NCBI RefSeq assembly: GCF_003429565.1
Contig: NZ_QUAK01000105.1
Coordinates: 9,870 to 61,393, forward strand
Reading direction: 5' to 3'
Origin: Streptomyces triticagri
Lineage (GTDB): Bacteria > Actinomycetota > Actinomycetes > Streptomycetales > Streptomycetaceae
Length of the DNA: 51,524 bases
The position numbers and the translations under genes are program-made. Positions 8,868 to 16,973 of the stretch are shown in pieces. The notes under the pieces are model-generated. The model searched no databases. It worked only from the letters and a program-made list of their open reading frames with translations, and was not told the DNA's origin. How positions within the stretch are numbered: the stretch's first letter is position 1; the number at the start of each line of letters is the position of its first letter.

Positions 8868-9857
8868 ATGCTGGGGGCCATAGGTCTGGACGAGGTGCAG
8901 GAATCGGCGTACCGGACGCTGGTGTCACTGGGCGCGGCCGATGTGCCCGATCTCGCGCACCGGCTCGCACTCGCCGAGCCCGATGCCGTGAGGACGCTGC
9001 GCCGGCTGGAACAGCACGGTCTGGCGGCCCAGTCGACGGCCCGTCCGGGCCGCTGGGTGGCCGCACCACCCGGCGTCGCACTCGGCGCGCTGCTCACCCA
9101 GCAGCGGCACGAACTGGACAAGGCCGAGCTCGCGGCCGCCGTACTCGCCGAGGACTACCGTGCCCAGGCCACCGAGCCGGCGGTGCACGACCTGGTGGAG
9201 GTGGTGACCGGCTCGAGTGCGGTGGCGCGCCGTTTCCTGCAGCTGCAGCTGGGTGCGTCGGTCGAGGTGTGCGCCCTGGTCACGGGGCGGCCCGCGGTGG
9301 TGTCGGGGGTGGAGAACGATGCGGAGGAGCAGGCCGCGGGCCGTGGGGTGCGCTACCGCGTGGTGGTCGAGCGCGAGGTACTCACGCTGCCCACGGGCCT
9401 CACCGAGATGACGGCGGCGCTCGGCCGGAACGAGGAGATACGGATGGTCGACGCGGTGCCGACCAAGCTGGTGATCGCCGACCGCTCGCTCGCGATGGTC
9501 CCGCTGACCTCCCGCAAGACGGATCCGGCCGCGCTCGTGGTGCACGCGAGCGGGCTGCTCGAATCGCTCAGCGGACTCTTCGAAGCGGTCTGGCGCGATG
9601 CGCTGCCGCTGCGGATCGGCGAGACCGGCAGCCTCTGCGAGGACGGCTCGGCCGGCCCCGACGCCACGGATCTGGAGATCCTCTCGCTGCTGCTCGCCGG
9701 GCTCACGGACGCCAGCGTCGCCAAACAGCTGGACCTGGGCCTGCGGACCGTACAGCGCCGGGTCAAGCGCCTGATGGAACTCAACGACGTCACGACCCGG
9801 CTCCAGCTCGGCTGGCACGCGTACGAGCGGGGCTGGGTGGCACGGCGGGCGGTGTGA
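8868..9857 (+). CDS. TrmB/LuxR-type helix-turn-helix transcriptional regulator
   Basis: DNA-binding regulator of 329 residues. Residues 1-65 form a TrmB-like winged helix (EVQESAYRTLVSLGAADVPD, then a recognition-helix-like block rich in leucine and arginine). The middle is a ligand- or effector-like region of unknown type. Residues ~265-325 form a LuxR-type HTH (SLLLAGLTDASVAKQLDLGL, RTVQRRVKRLM). The architecture is frequent in Streptomyces and often sits beside secreted-protease genes; here it is divergent from a subtilase. GTG at 8865 or ATG at 8868 could start translation; both follow GGGGAGGG. Regulation of the neighbouring subtilase is an inference from position. Confidence 0.88.
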   Translation: MLGAIGLDEVQESAYRTLVSLGAADVPDLAHRLALAEPDAVRTLRRLEQHGLAAQSTARPGRWVAAPPGVALGALLTQQRHELDKAELAAAVLAEDYRAQATEPAVHDLVEVVTGSSAVARRFLQLQLGASVEVCALVTGRPAVVSGVENDAEEQAAGRGVRYRVVVEREVLTLPTGLTEMTAALGRNEEIRMVDAVPTKLVIADRSLAMVPLTSRKTDPAALVVHASGLLESLSGLFEAVWRDALPLRIGETGSLCEDGSAGPDATDLEILSLLLAGLTDASVAKQLDLGLRTVQRRVKRLMELNDVTTRLQLGWHAYERGWVARRAV

Positions 9858-9943
9858 GCCCGCCCCTCGGACCGTGCGCCGGGTCTCGTCCCACTCCACC
9901 GACTTGACCTGCACAATTCACTCATCTCGGGCACGCTGGGCAG

Positions 9944-10429
9944 ATGAACGCCTGGGAGCTCGCGCTGGTCGCGGTCGTACTGCTCCTCGGTGTGTGCGGG
10001 GTGCTGCTGCCCGGCGTCCCCGGGCCCTGGCTGGTCTGGGCCGCGGTCCTGTGGTGGTCGCTGACCACTCAGTCCGGGGTGGCCTGGGCCGTGCTGGTCG
10101 GGGTGACGGCCCTGCTCCTGGTGAGCCAGGTGGTCCGCTGGCTGCTGCCGGCGCGCCGGCTGCGGGAGGCCGGCATGACGCGGACCATGGCGCTCTGGGC
10201 GGGCGGCGGCGCGTTCCTGGGTTTCTGCGTGCTGCCGGTGATCGGCGCGATACCTGGCTTCGTGGGCGGGATCTACGCCTCGGAACGCATCCGGCTCGGC
10301 CGGCACGCCTCGGCGAAGTCCGCCACCCGCACCGCGATGCGCGAGGCAGGCACCAGCATCCTGGTCGAGCTCTTCGGCTGTCTGCTCGCGGCGGGCGCGT
10401 GGCTCGGGGCCGTCATCTGGGGGCGGTGA
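9944..10429 (+). CDS. DUF456 domain-containing membrane protein
   Basis: Integral membrane protein of 161 residues with four hydrophobic segments, at about residues 4-40 (two closely packed), 46-66, 85-115 and 138-160. The motif GVCGVLLPGVPGPWLVW near the start is characteristic of DUF456 proteins, as is the glycine-rich stretch around residues 90-112. The biochemical role of this family is unknown. The ribosome site is weak (GGGCAG), and the gene appears to have its own short upstream region after the regulator stop. Length is normal for the family. Confidence 0.88.
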   Translation: MNAWELALVAVVLLLGVCGVLLPGVPGPWLVWAAVLWWSLTTQSGVAWAVLVGVTALLLVSQVVRWLLPARRLREAGMTRTMALWAGGGAFLGFCVLPVIGAIPGFVGGIYASERIRLGRHASAKSATRTAMREAGTSILVELFGCLLAAGAWLGAVIWGR

Positions 10430-10524
10430 CCTGGGCGGCCGGCAGGGCGTAGGCCCCCGGGCGGAGTCCCAGGCCGAGACCTTGGCCCGATGCGCCGGCC
10501 CGGGCACCGTGGCAGCCTCGTGGC

Positions 10525-10920
10525 ATGACGGCATCCAGCGCATTCACCGGATTCTCCGCGGCGGAACGCGACTATCTCGCCTCGCAGCGCCTCGGCCGAC
10601 TCGCCACCGTCGACGCCTCGGGGCAGCCGCAGGCGAACCCGGTCGGCTTCTACCTGCAGGACGACGGCAGCATCCTGATCGGCGGCTACGCCCTCGCCAC
10701 CACCAAGAAGTGGCGCAATCTGCTCGGCAACCCGAAGGTCGCGCTCGTGGTGGACGACATCGTCAGCGTCAAGCCCTGGCGGGTGCGCGGCGTGGACATC
10801 CGCGGTGAGGCCGAACTCCACACCGGACCGCACGACTTGGGCGCACACTTCAGCGAGGAGCTGATCCGGATCCATCCCAGGAAGGTGCACAGCTGGGGCC
10901 TGGAGGAAGCGGCGGGCTGA
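10525..10920 (+). CDS. PPOX class F420-dependent oxidoreductase
   Basis: Small split-barrel flavin/F420-binding protein of 131 residues. It has the N-terminal RLGRLATVDASGQPQANPV strand-turn motif of pyridoxamine-5'-phosphate-oxidase-like proteins, then DGSILIGGYALATTKKWRN, matching the actinobacterial subgroup that uses coenzyme F420. Full length for that subgroup. The natural substrate of most members is unknown. No strong Shine-Dalgarno sequence precedes the ATG, so a leaderless or weakly translated message is possible. It converges on the ogt gene, with stop codons 27 bp apart. Confidence 0.9.
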   Translation: MTASSAFTGFSAAERDYLASQRLGRLATVDASGQPQANPVGFYLQDDGSILIGGYALATTKKWRNLLGNPKVALVVDDIVSVKPWRVRGVDIRGEAELHTGPHDLGAHFSEELIRIHPRKVHSWGLEEAAG

Positions 10921-10947
10921 GCAGCGGGCCGTACGGCCTCCCGGAGC

Positions 10948-11493
10948 TCAGGCGCCGCCGGGCAGCGCGCCCTCGAGAGTGAGGAGCTGCCGCTTGCGGG
11001 GCAGTCCGCCCGCGTATCCGCCGAGTGCGTCCGCGCCGGCACCGACGACCCGGTGGCAGGGGCGCACCACGAGCAGCGGGTTGGCTCCGACGGCCCCGCC
11101 GATCGCGCGTGCCGCGTTCCGCGGGGCCCCGATGCGTGCGGCCAGTTCGCCGTAGCTGGTCGTGGTCCCGTACGGCAGCGTGTCGAGGGCGGTCCACACC
11201 CGTTCCCTGAAGTCGGTGCCATGGGTGCGCAGTTCGAGGTCGAACTCCCGCAACTCCCCGGCGAAGTACGCGGCCAGCTGCTCGGTGGCCGCGCGGAACG
11301 CCTTCGGATCGCGGTGCCACTCGGGTCGCGGGCTGAGCCCGCCCTTCTGGCCGGGCACGGAGAGCGAGGCGAGGGCGCCCGAACCGTCGCCGGTGAGCAG
11401 GAGCTCGCCGAGCGGGCTGTCGACGATCATCCAGTACGTGGCCGAGCGGCGGGTGGTCGTCATGGGTGCCGCGGGGGCCGTGGTGCTGCTCAT
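10948..11493 (-). CDS. ogt: Methylated-DNA--protein-cysteine methyltransferase
   Basis: DNA repair suicide enzyme of 181 residues that transfers the alkyl group from O6-alkylguanine to its own cysteine. The active-site motif PCHRV is present with the acceptor at Cys146. The helix-turn-helix with arginine finger (TSYGELAARIGAPRNAARAIG) precedes it, as in the family. The start ATG overlaps the stop of the upstream ada-alkA gene as ATGA, and AGAGGAG lies upstream, so the two are translationally coupled. A second in-frame ATG ten codons later is possible. Mycobacterium tuberculosis has the same order (ada-alkA then ogt), which supports a joint adaptive response to alkylation. Confidence 0.96.
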   Translation of the reverse strand: MSSTTAPAAPMTTTRRSATYWMIVDSPLGELLLTGDGSGALASLSVPGQKGGLSPRPEWHRDPKAFRAATEQLAAYFAGELREFDLELRTHGTDFRERVWTALDTLPYGTTTSYGELAARIGAPRNAARAIGGAVGANPLLVVRPCHRVVGAGADALGGYAGGLPRKRQLLTLEGALPGGA

Positions 11494-12911
11494 CGGTCGT
11501 TCTCCTCTGCCGTTTCCTGCCGGTGGGCTGTTTCCGTCTCCTGCGGGTGGGCGGCGCCGTGGGCGTTCCTGTGGGCCGCCGTGAGGTGCTGTGCGGCGTA
11601 CGAGCGCCAGGGCCGCCACGCGTCGTCGGCCGGCTCCCGCGGCACCGCGACGTCCGGATCACCGAGCGCGCGCCGGCGGATCAGGGCGGCGTCCGCGGGT
11701 CGCACGCCCGGCACGGTGAGCAGCGCCTGCTCGGCGTCGTCGCGATCGGCCCCCGCGTCCAGGCGTACGGACCCGTCGTGCAGCGCCGCGGCCAGTGGCA
11801 GCCGGTCGGCGAGCGCCTTGGGCTCGGGGAAGAGGTGGCTGAGCGATCCGCACGGCACCTCGAGCAACTCCCCGTACTCGTCGATGAGTTCGGCGGCCGC
11901 ATCCTGCCCGGCGACGGTGCGCAGGGCGAATTCGTCGGGGTCGGCGGCGCCCGGTGAGCGCAGCCCCGGCCGCTCGGCGACCAGCTCGGCGAGCGCTGGC
12001 TGCGCACCGAGGCGCTGGTCCACGGCGTACGGGTCGGCGTCCAGGTCGAAGAGCCGTCGCAGCCGGTGCACGGCCGTGGACAGGTCGCGGGGGTCGGTGA
12101 GGTGGATGCGGGCGTCGAGCCAGGGTCCCGCGTCCCGTTCGTCGACGGCGGCGATGCCCGTCCCGTACGGCAGGCGCAGGGTGCGGCGGTAGGTGCGTGA
12201 GCCCGGTGCGCCGGTCACCTCCTCGATCCGCGGCAGCGCCTCGCGGGCGAGCAGGTCGAAGACGGCGGCGCGGTGGTACGGCCCGCGCAGGGCGAGGCGC
12301 AGCGGCACACCGGCGGTGAGGGCCGTCTCGGTGCCGGCGCCGCGGCCGCTCGGGGCCCTGGACTCCGCACGCAGTCCGCTCGGGGTGCGGGCGTAGATCT
12401 GCCGGATGGTGTCGTTGAACTGGCGCACGCTGGCGAAGCCCGAGGCGAACGCGATGTCGGTGATCGGCAGCAGGGTGGTCCCCAGCAGGATCCGCGCGGT
12501 GTGGGCGCGCTGGGCGCGGGCCAGGGCGACCGGGCCCGCGCCGAGTTCTGCGGTGAGCTGGCGCTGCACCTGGCGTGCGCTGTAGCCGAGTCGCTCGGCG
12601 AGGCCGGTGACGCCCTCGCGGTCCACGATGCCGTCACCGATCATCCGCATGGCGCGGCCCACGACGTCGGCGCGGGCGTTCCAGTCGGCGGAGCCGGGGA
12701 CGGCGTCCGGCCGGCAGCGGCGGCAGGCGCGGAAACCGGCGCGCTGGGCTGCGGCGGCGGCCGGGAAGAAGCGCACATTGCGCCGCTTCGGGGTGACCGC
12801 GGGGCAGCTGGGCCGGCAGTAGATCCCGGTCGTCGACACCGCGAAGAAGAACGCGCCGTCGAAGCGGGCATCGCGGCTGCGCACCGCCTCGTACCTGGTC
12901 TCTTCATCCAT
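11490..12911 (-). CDS. alkA: Ada-AlkA fusion: methyl-sensing regulator and 3-methyladenine DNA glycosylase
   Basis: Fusion protein of 473 residues. The N-terminal Ada zinc domain has Cys32, Cys36, Cys63 and Cys66, matching the four Cys of Escherichia coli Ada, where the first accepts methyl groups from phosphotriesters. An AraC-type HTH follows (~residues 85-175; RLGYSARQVQRQLTAE and SGFASVRQFNDTIRQIYA). Residues ~195-450 form the AlkA N-terminal domain and HhH-GPD glycosylase region (LLTVPGVRPADAALIRRRALGDPD), which removes alkylated bases. The protein probably senses methylation damage and activates its own operon. ATG 12911 follows GGACGAG. The stop overlaps ogt by ATGA. A longer upstream frame exists but carries no recognisable domain. 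Confidence 0.93.
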   Translation of the reverse strand: MDEETRYEAVRSRDARFDGAFFFAVSTTGIYCRPSCPAVTPKRRNVRFFPAAAAAQRAGFRACRRCRPDAVPGSADWNARADVVGRAMRMIGDGIVDREGVTGLAERLGYSARQVQRQLTAELGAGPVALARAQRAHTARILLGTTLLPITDIAFASGFASVRQFNDTIRQIYARTPSGLRAESRAPSGRGAGTETALTAGVPLRLALRGPYHRAAVFDLLAREALPRIEEVTGAPGSRTYRRTLRLPYGTGIAAVDERDAGPWLDARIHLTDPRDLSTAVHRLRRLFDLDADPYAVDQRLGAQPALAELVAERPGLRSPGAADPDEFALRTVAGQDAAAELIDEYGELLEVPCGSLSHLFPEPKALADRLPLAAALHDGSVRLDAGADRDDAEQALLTVPGVRPADAALIRRRALGDPDVAVPREPADDAWRPWRSYAAQHLTAAHRNAHGAAHPQETETAHRQETAEENDR

Positions 12912-13027
12912 CACTCGTCCAGTCTGCGCGACCGGCGCGAGGTCGGCTGGCGGAAATCGGACACGGCGTTCGCCGGGACGGGTACGCCGGGTCGCCCGCC
13001 ACCGGCTCCGGCTCCCGGGACGTCGAA

Positions 13028-13071
13028 AAGGGCCCGTCGGCCAGGCCGCCACAGCCGGCCGACGAGCCCTT
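13028..13071. terminator. Hairpin between ada-alkA and rsgA
   Basis: AAGGGCCCGTCGGCC (13028-13042) pairs with GGCCGACGAGCCCTT (13057-13071) with one mismatch and a 14-base loop. It lies downstream of the rsgA stop and upstream of the alkA start, so it most likely ends rsgA transcription. Confidence 0.6.
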
Positions 13072-13100
13072 CCCCGGTGCCCGGCCAGGCACCTGGCTCC

Positions 13101-13131
13101 CGGGCACGGGACCCCGAAGGCCCCGTGCCCG
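13101..13131. terminator. Second hairpin downstream of rsgA
   Basis: CGGGCACGGG (13101-13110) and CCCGTGCCCG (13122-13131) are perfect 10-bp inverted copies with an 11-base loop. It is the first hairpin after the rsgA stop on the minus strand and, with the neighbouring stem-loop, gives a tandem terminator. Confidence 0.6.
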
Positions 13132-13182
13132 GAAGTTCTGCAGTCCGCTCGCCGCGCCCCTGAGGTCTGTCCGGCGGGGCCG

Positions 13183-14280
13183 TTATCGGACGCGGCCGCG
13201 TTTGGCCTCCATGGCGGCACGGCCCTGGGCCTGCTTGAGGCGCCATTCGCGGCGGCGGCCGGCCCGTACCCGGGCGTCCGTCTTGGCGATGATCCGTTCG
13301 TTCTCGCGCAACAGCTTGCGGTAGCTGTCGAGCCTGCGCTCGGACAGCGTGCCGTCGGCCAGTGCCTCGAGGACGGCGCATCCGGGCTCCGCGCCGTGCG
13401 CGCAGTCCTGGAAGCGGCAGTCCTCGGCGAGTTCCTCGATCTCGGCGAAGACCTGGCCGACGCCGGTCTCGGCGTCCCAGAGGCCGACTCCGCGCAGCCC
13501 CGGGGTGTCGATGAGGACTCCCCCGCCGGGCAGGGCGAGCAGATTGCGGGTGGTGGTGGTGTGCCGGCCCTTGCCGTCGACGTCACGGGCCGCCTGTACG
13601 TCCATCACGTCCTCGCCGAGCAGCGCGTTGGCCAGCGTGGACTTGCCCGCGCCCGACTGGCCGAGCAGCACGCTGGTGCCACCGGCGACGACGGCTGCGA
13701 GCACCTCGGTGCCCTCGCCCTCGTTGGCGCTGACGGCCAGCACCTGGACGCCGGGCGCCGCGGTCTCCACGTCCTGCACGAGGTGGGCGAGCGTGCCGGG
13801 GTCACCCACCAGGTCGGCCTTGGTCAGCACGACCAGGGGTTGGGCGCCGGATTCCCACGCCAGTGCCAGGAAGCGTTCGATCCTGCCCAGGTCGAGTTCC
13901 AGGGCGAGCGAGACGGCGATGATCGCGAAGTCGACGTTGGCCGCGAGGATCTGCCCCTCGGACCGTTTGGAGCTGGTGTTGCGGACGAATGCGGTGCGCC
14001 GCGGCAGATACGTCCGTACCAGCGGAGGGTCGCCGCCCGGGTCGAGGGCGGCCCAGTCGCCGGTGCAGATGACGCGGAGCGGGTCGTTGGGTGTGACGAG
14101 TGCGGTGTCGGCGCGGACGACGCCCTCGTCGGTGTACACATCACACTGGCCGCGGTCGACTCGGATCACCCGGCCGGGGACGAGCCCCTGCTCGGCGTAC
14201 GGGGCGAACTCGGCGTCCAGGGCAGTGTCCCAGCCGTAGGCGGTCAGCCGACGGGACGGAACAGCAGACGGGAATGTCAA
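13183..14280 (-). CDS. rsgA: Ribosome small subunit-dependent GTPase A
   Basis: Ribosome assembly GTPase of 365 residues that acts late in 30S maturation. It shows the circularly permuted GTPase order of the family: G4 VLTKADLV first, then G1 GQSGAGKSTLAN, then G3 DTPGLRGVG. An OB-fold at residues ~40-105 precedes it. The C-terminal zinc knuckle follows (CRFQDCAHGAEPGC). The start is TTG at 14280, preceded seven bases upstream by GAAGGG; no ATG is available that keeps the N-terminus. A small ORF with a strong ribosome site lies just upstream on the same strand, so translation of rsgA may be coupled to or regulated by it. Confidence 0.95.
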   Translation of the reverse strand: MTFPSAVPSRRLTAYGWDTALDAEFAPYAEQGLVPGRVIRVDRGQCDVYTDEGVVRADTALVTPNDPLRVICTGDWAALDPGGDPPLVRTYLPRRTAFVRNTSSKRSEGQILAANVDFAIIAVSLALELDLGRIERFLALAWESGAQPLVVLTKADLVGDPGTLAHLVQDVETAAPGVQVLAVSANEGEGTEVLAAVVAGGTSVLLGQSGAGKSTLANALLGEDVMDVQAARDVDGKGRHTTTTRNLLALPGGGVLIDTPGLRGVGLWDAETGVGQVFAEIEELAEDCRFQDCAHGAEPGCAVLEALADGTLSERRLDSYRKLLRENERIIAKTDARVRAGRRREWRLKQAQGRAAMEAKRGRVR

Positions 14281-14337
14281 GGGAAACCCTTCACAGGGTG
14301 GCCCCGGCTGCGCACGAGGTGTGCGGTGCAGTTCTGT

Positions 14338-14409
14338 TCAGCCGGTGGCCACGGGGGTGGCAGTGACGAACTTCTGGTCACGGGCAACGCCCGCCTCGGC
14401 GACAGTCAT
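14338..14409 (-). CDS. Small ORF (23 codons) upstream of rsgA
   Basis: Open frame starting MTVAEAGVARDQK and ending VATG, 57 bases ahead of the rsgA start on the same strand. It has a strong GGGAGGTG ribosome site six bases before its ATG, better than that of rsgA itself. Codon third positions are mostly G/C, as in real genes here. No family is recognised, and no run of a single amino acid suggests classic attenuation. It could be a leader peptide or a small protein. It is the only coding candidate in the 357-bp gap between rsgA and the methyltransferase. Confidence 0.45.
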   Translation of the reverse strand: MTVAEAGVARDQKFVTATPVATG

Positions 14410-14570
14410 CAGTCACACCTCCCGGTACACACGGCGCTGGGCAGGGGCCCATCGCACGACCCCTGCGGAACACGGCCAAAGGTAGCCGGGCCGCCGCCGC
14501 TCGCGCCAACGGTTTTCCGCGACGGCCACCGGCCGACACGGGGAGGGCGCAGGACGGGAACCGCCGGCCA

Positions 14571-14599
14571 TTGCCCGGAGCATGCGATCTACTTAGGGT
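14571..14599 (+). promoter_or_regulatory. Sigma-70-like promoter for the O-methyltransferase
   Basis: TTGCCC (14571-14576) and TAGGGT (14594-14599) are separated by 17 bases. The -10 element fits TANNNT. The start codon is 39 bases downstream of the -10 box, leaving room for the AGAGGGG ribosome site. Confidence 0.5.
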
Positions 14600-14611
14600 T
14601 GCCTAACCACG
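14593..14611 (+). promoter_or_regulatory. DtxR/IdeR (DmdR)-like iron box
   Basis: The 19 bases match the DtxR-family iron-box consensus TTAGGTTAGCCTAACCTAA at 14 positions, including TTAGG at the left and an unbroken GCCTAACC at the right. The box covers the -10 element of the proposed promoter, the usual place for an iron-dependent repressor. In Streptomyces the cognate protein would be DmdR1. Confidence 0.6.
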
Positions 14612-14637
14612 TCGGCGATCAGAGGGGTAGTCGCATC

Positions 14638-15684
14638 ATGACGCACGACAGTTCGCAGCAGTCCCTGGACGAGGCCCGTGGCGCGCTGGGGAGGATCATC
14701 TTCGGGGCCATGGCCGCCCACACCGTGGGTGCCGCCACTCGGCTCGGTGTTCTCGACCTGATCGGCGACGGGGAGCGTACGGCGGACGAGCTGGCTGCCG
14801 CCGCCGGCACCCAGCCGCAGGCCACGGTCAGACTGCTCCGCGCCCTGACGGGACTGGGGATTCTGACCGAGCGCGCCCCGGGCAGCTTCGCCGCCACCCC
14901 GGTCGGCGCGCTGATGCGCAAGGACGTGCCGGGCTCCCTGTTCTCGTTCATCCGCATGTTCACCGACCCCGCGATGCTGCGGGCGTGGGAGCAGCTCGAC
15001 GAGAGCGTACGTACCGGGGAGACCGCCTTCGACAAGGTCTTCGGCACGGACTTCTTCAGCCACCTCGCCGAACAGCCGGAGCTCTCCGCCGAATTCAACG
15101 CCGCGATGAGCCAGGGCACCCTCGACACGGCTCAACGGCTGCCCACCGCCTTCGACTTCAGCAGGTACTCGACCGTGGCGGACATCGGCGGAGGCGACGG
15201 CACCCTGCTGTCCGCGATCCTCCGTGCACATCCGACGCTGCGCGGCATCCTCTTCGACAGTCCGGAGGGCCTCGCCCAGGCCGGCACGCAGTTGGCCGCG
15301 GAGATCGCCGGCGGCCGCTGTTCGCTGATCACGGGGGACTTCTTCGCCACGGTCCCGGCGGGCGCGGAGGTCTACGTGCTCAAGAGCGTGATCCACGACT
15401 GGAGCGACGCACGGTGCGCGGAGATCCTCGGGCACTGCCGCCGGGAGATCCCGGACGGGGGCCGTCTGCTGATCATCGAGCCGGTGCTGCCGCCGGTCGT
15501 GGATCCGGCCACGGCCGGCGCGACCTATCTCACGGACCTCAACATGCTGGTCAACGTCGGCGGCCGGGAGCGGACCCGGGACGACTTCGAGCAGCTGTGC
15601 CGCGATACGGGCTTCGCCATCCGCGACGTCACCCCGTTCGGGGCGCCGAATCCGTTCTGCCTCATCGAGGCCGAGCCGGTGTGA
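14638..15684 (+). CDS. SAM-dependent O-methyltransferase (Methyltransf_2 type)
   Basis: Methyltransferase of 348 residues. Residues 15-100 form the winged-helix dimerisation domain of plant-type and antibiotic O-methyltransferases (GAMAAHTVGAATRLGVLDLI, then a second helix pair). The Rossmann domain has the SAM motif DIGGGDGTLL near residue 182. The block LKSVIHDWSDARCAEIL contains the His-Asp pair that serves as general base in this family. ATG 14638 follows AGAGGGG. It stands alone, with no biosynthetic partner adjacent, and converges on the phosphatase gene. The iron box over its promoter suggests expression under iron limitation. The acceptor is unknown; modification of a siderophore, pigment or quinone is speculation. 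Confidence 0.88.
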   Translation: MTHDSSQQSLDEARGALGRIIFGAMAAHTVGAATRLGVLDLIGDGERTADELAAAAGTQPQATVRLLRALTGLGILTERAPGSFAATPVGALMRKDVPGSLFSFIRMFTDPAMLRAWEQLDESVRTGETAFDKVFGTDFFSHLAEQPELSAEFNAAMSQGTLDTAQRLPTAFDFSRYSTVADIGGGDGTLLSAILRAHPTLRGILFDSPEGLAQAGTQLAAEIAGGRCSLITGDFFATVPAGAEVYVLKSVIHDWSDARCAEILGHCRREIPDGGRLLIIEPVLPPVVDPATAGATYLTDLNMLVNVGGRERTRDDFEQLCRDTGFAIRDVTPFGAPNPFCLIEAEPV

Positions 15685-15720
15685 TCGCATCGCGGGCGGG
15701 GGCCGCACGGGAGCCGGTGC

Positions 15721-16776
15721 TCACTCCTGGTAGCGCAGGAGCAGCATCGCCGCGTCGTCGTGCAGAGGGCCCTGGGCGTGGTCGACGAGGTCCTCGCGGA
15801 GGCGTTCGAGTGCCGCCTCCGGGTCGGGGTCCTTGAGCAGGTCGAGGCGTTCGGCGAGCGGGTAGAAGGTGCGGCTCGCGTCCCGGGCCTCGGAGACTCC
15901 GTCGGTGTAGAGGAGGAGTTGCTCACCGGGGGCGAAGCCGACCTCGTAGGGCTCCGGGGATTCGGCGCCGTGTACGCCCAGGCCGAGCGGCAGGGCGTGC
16001 CGGGGCGGCTCGGCGAAGCGCACGGTGCCGTCGGGGCCGACCACCACGGGTGCGGGATGGCCGTAGTTGAGGAGCGTCACGAGGTGTCCGTCGCGCACCT
16101 CGGCGAGCACCGCGGTGACGAACTTCTCGCCCTGCAGCTCCCGGTCCGCGACCCGTTCGAGCCGGGCGCCGACGCTGCGCAGATCGGCCTCGTCGTGCGC
16201 GGCCTCGCGGAAGGCGCCGAGCACCAGGGCCGCGGTCTCCACCGCGTCGAGCCCTTTGCCCTGGACGTCGCCGACGATGATGCGTACGCCGCCTGGGGAG
16301 GCCACCACCTCGTACAGATCACCGCCGATCCGGGCCTCGGCGACGGCGGAGGTGTAGGAGACGGCGGCGCGCAGATGGCCCGCCCTGCGGGGTACCGGGC
16401 GCAGCAGCACGCGCTGGGCGACCTCGGCGATGGAGCGGACGCTGGCGAGCTCCAGCTCGCGGCGCTGGCGCATCATCGCGGCGACCAGGCCCGCGGCGGT
16501 GACCCCGGCCACGGAGGCGAAAGCGGTGAATCCGCGGCGGTCGTCGAACAGCCCGTTGTACAGGCCGAGTGCGCCGCACAGCAGCAGCGCGATCGCTCCG
16601 ACGACGGCGGTGCGCCGCCAGCCGCCGACCAGCCCGGAGAAGGCGGGGCCGAGCGACACCAGGGGCATCACGCCCACCCCGGGTCCCTCGCTGAGGTCGA
16701 CCACGGTGACCACGGCCATCACCGCGAAGGGCAGGACGTCCAGGATGCCGATGCGCCTCGGCTTCTGCTCCGCCAA
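15721..16776 (-). CDS. Membrane-anchored PP2C/SpoIIE-type serine phosphatase
   Basis: Phosphatase of 351 residues. The first 100 residues carry about four hydrophobic helices; the remainder is a cytoplasmic SpoIIE/RsbU-type PPM domain. Metal-binding motifs are intact: GGDLYEV, GDVQGKG, YTDGVSEARD and HDDAAMLLL. Such enzymes dephosphorylate STAS-domain anti-anti-sigma factors, and a STAS gene lies divergently 197 bp away, which makes that protein a plausible substrate. The start is TTG 16776, preceded by GGCGGGAG at good spacing. The N-terminal helices lack an obvious extracellular sensor, so the input signal is unknown. It converges on the methyltransferase gene. Confidence 0.9.
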   Translation of the reverse strand: MAEQKPRRIGILDVLPFAVMAVVTVVDLSEGPGVGVMPLVSLGPAFSGLVGGWRRTAVVGAIALLLCGALGLYNGLFDDRRGFTAFASVAGVTAAGLVAAMMRQRRELELASVRSIAEVAQRVLLRPVPRRAGHLRAAVSYTSAVAEARIGGDLYEVVASPGGVRIIVGDVQGKGLDAVETAALVLGAFREAAHDEADLRSVGARLERVADRELQGEKFVTAVLAEVRDGHLVTLLNYGHPAPVVVGPDGTVRFAEPPRHALPLGLGVHGAESPEPYEVGFAPGEQLLLYTDGVSEARDASRTFYPLAERLDLLKDPDPEAALERLREDLVDHAQGPLHDDAAMLLLRYQE

Positions 16777-16973
16777 TGCTCACTCCCGCCCCTGGACAGG
16801 CGGTGTGCAGGGCGCGGACCGGCGCCTGTTCACCGCAACCACTCGAGGCCTTACCCTATGCAAAACTTTCACAGCTGAAGCATCGGACCCCGGGCACCGT
16901 TATCGAACCGCAGCCCCGTGATTGCGGGCCGTGAGCGGCGTGGAGTTCCGTACGATGGCCGGATGGAGGTGCG

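Noticed and set aside
16846..16880. Minus-strand promoter for the SpoIIE-type phosphatase with a TAGGGT -10
   Set aside because: The -10 looks acceptable but no -35 element lies at a proper distance, so it was not listed.
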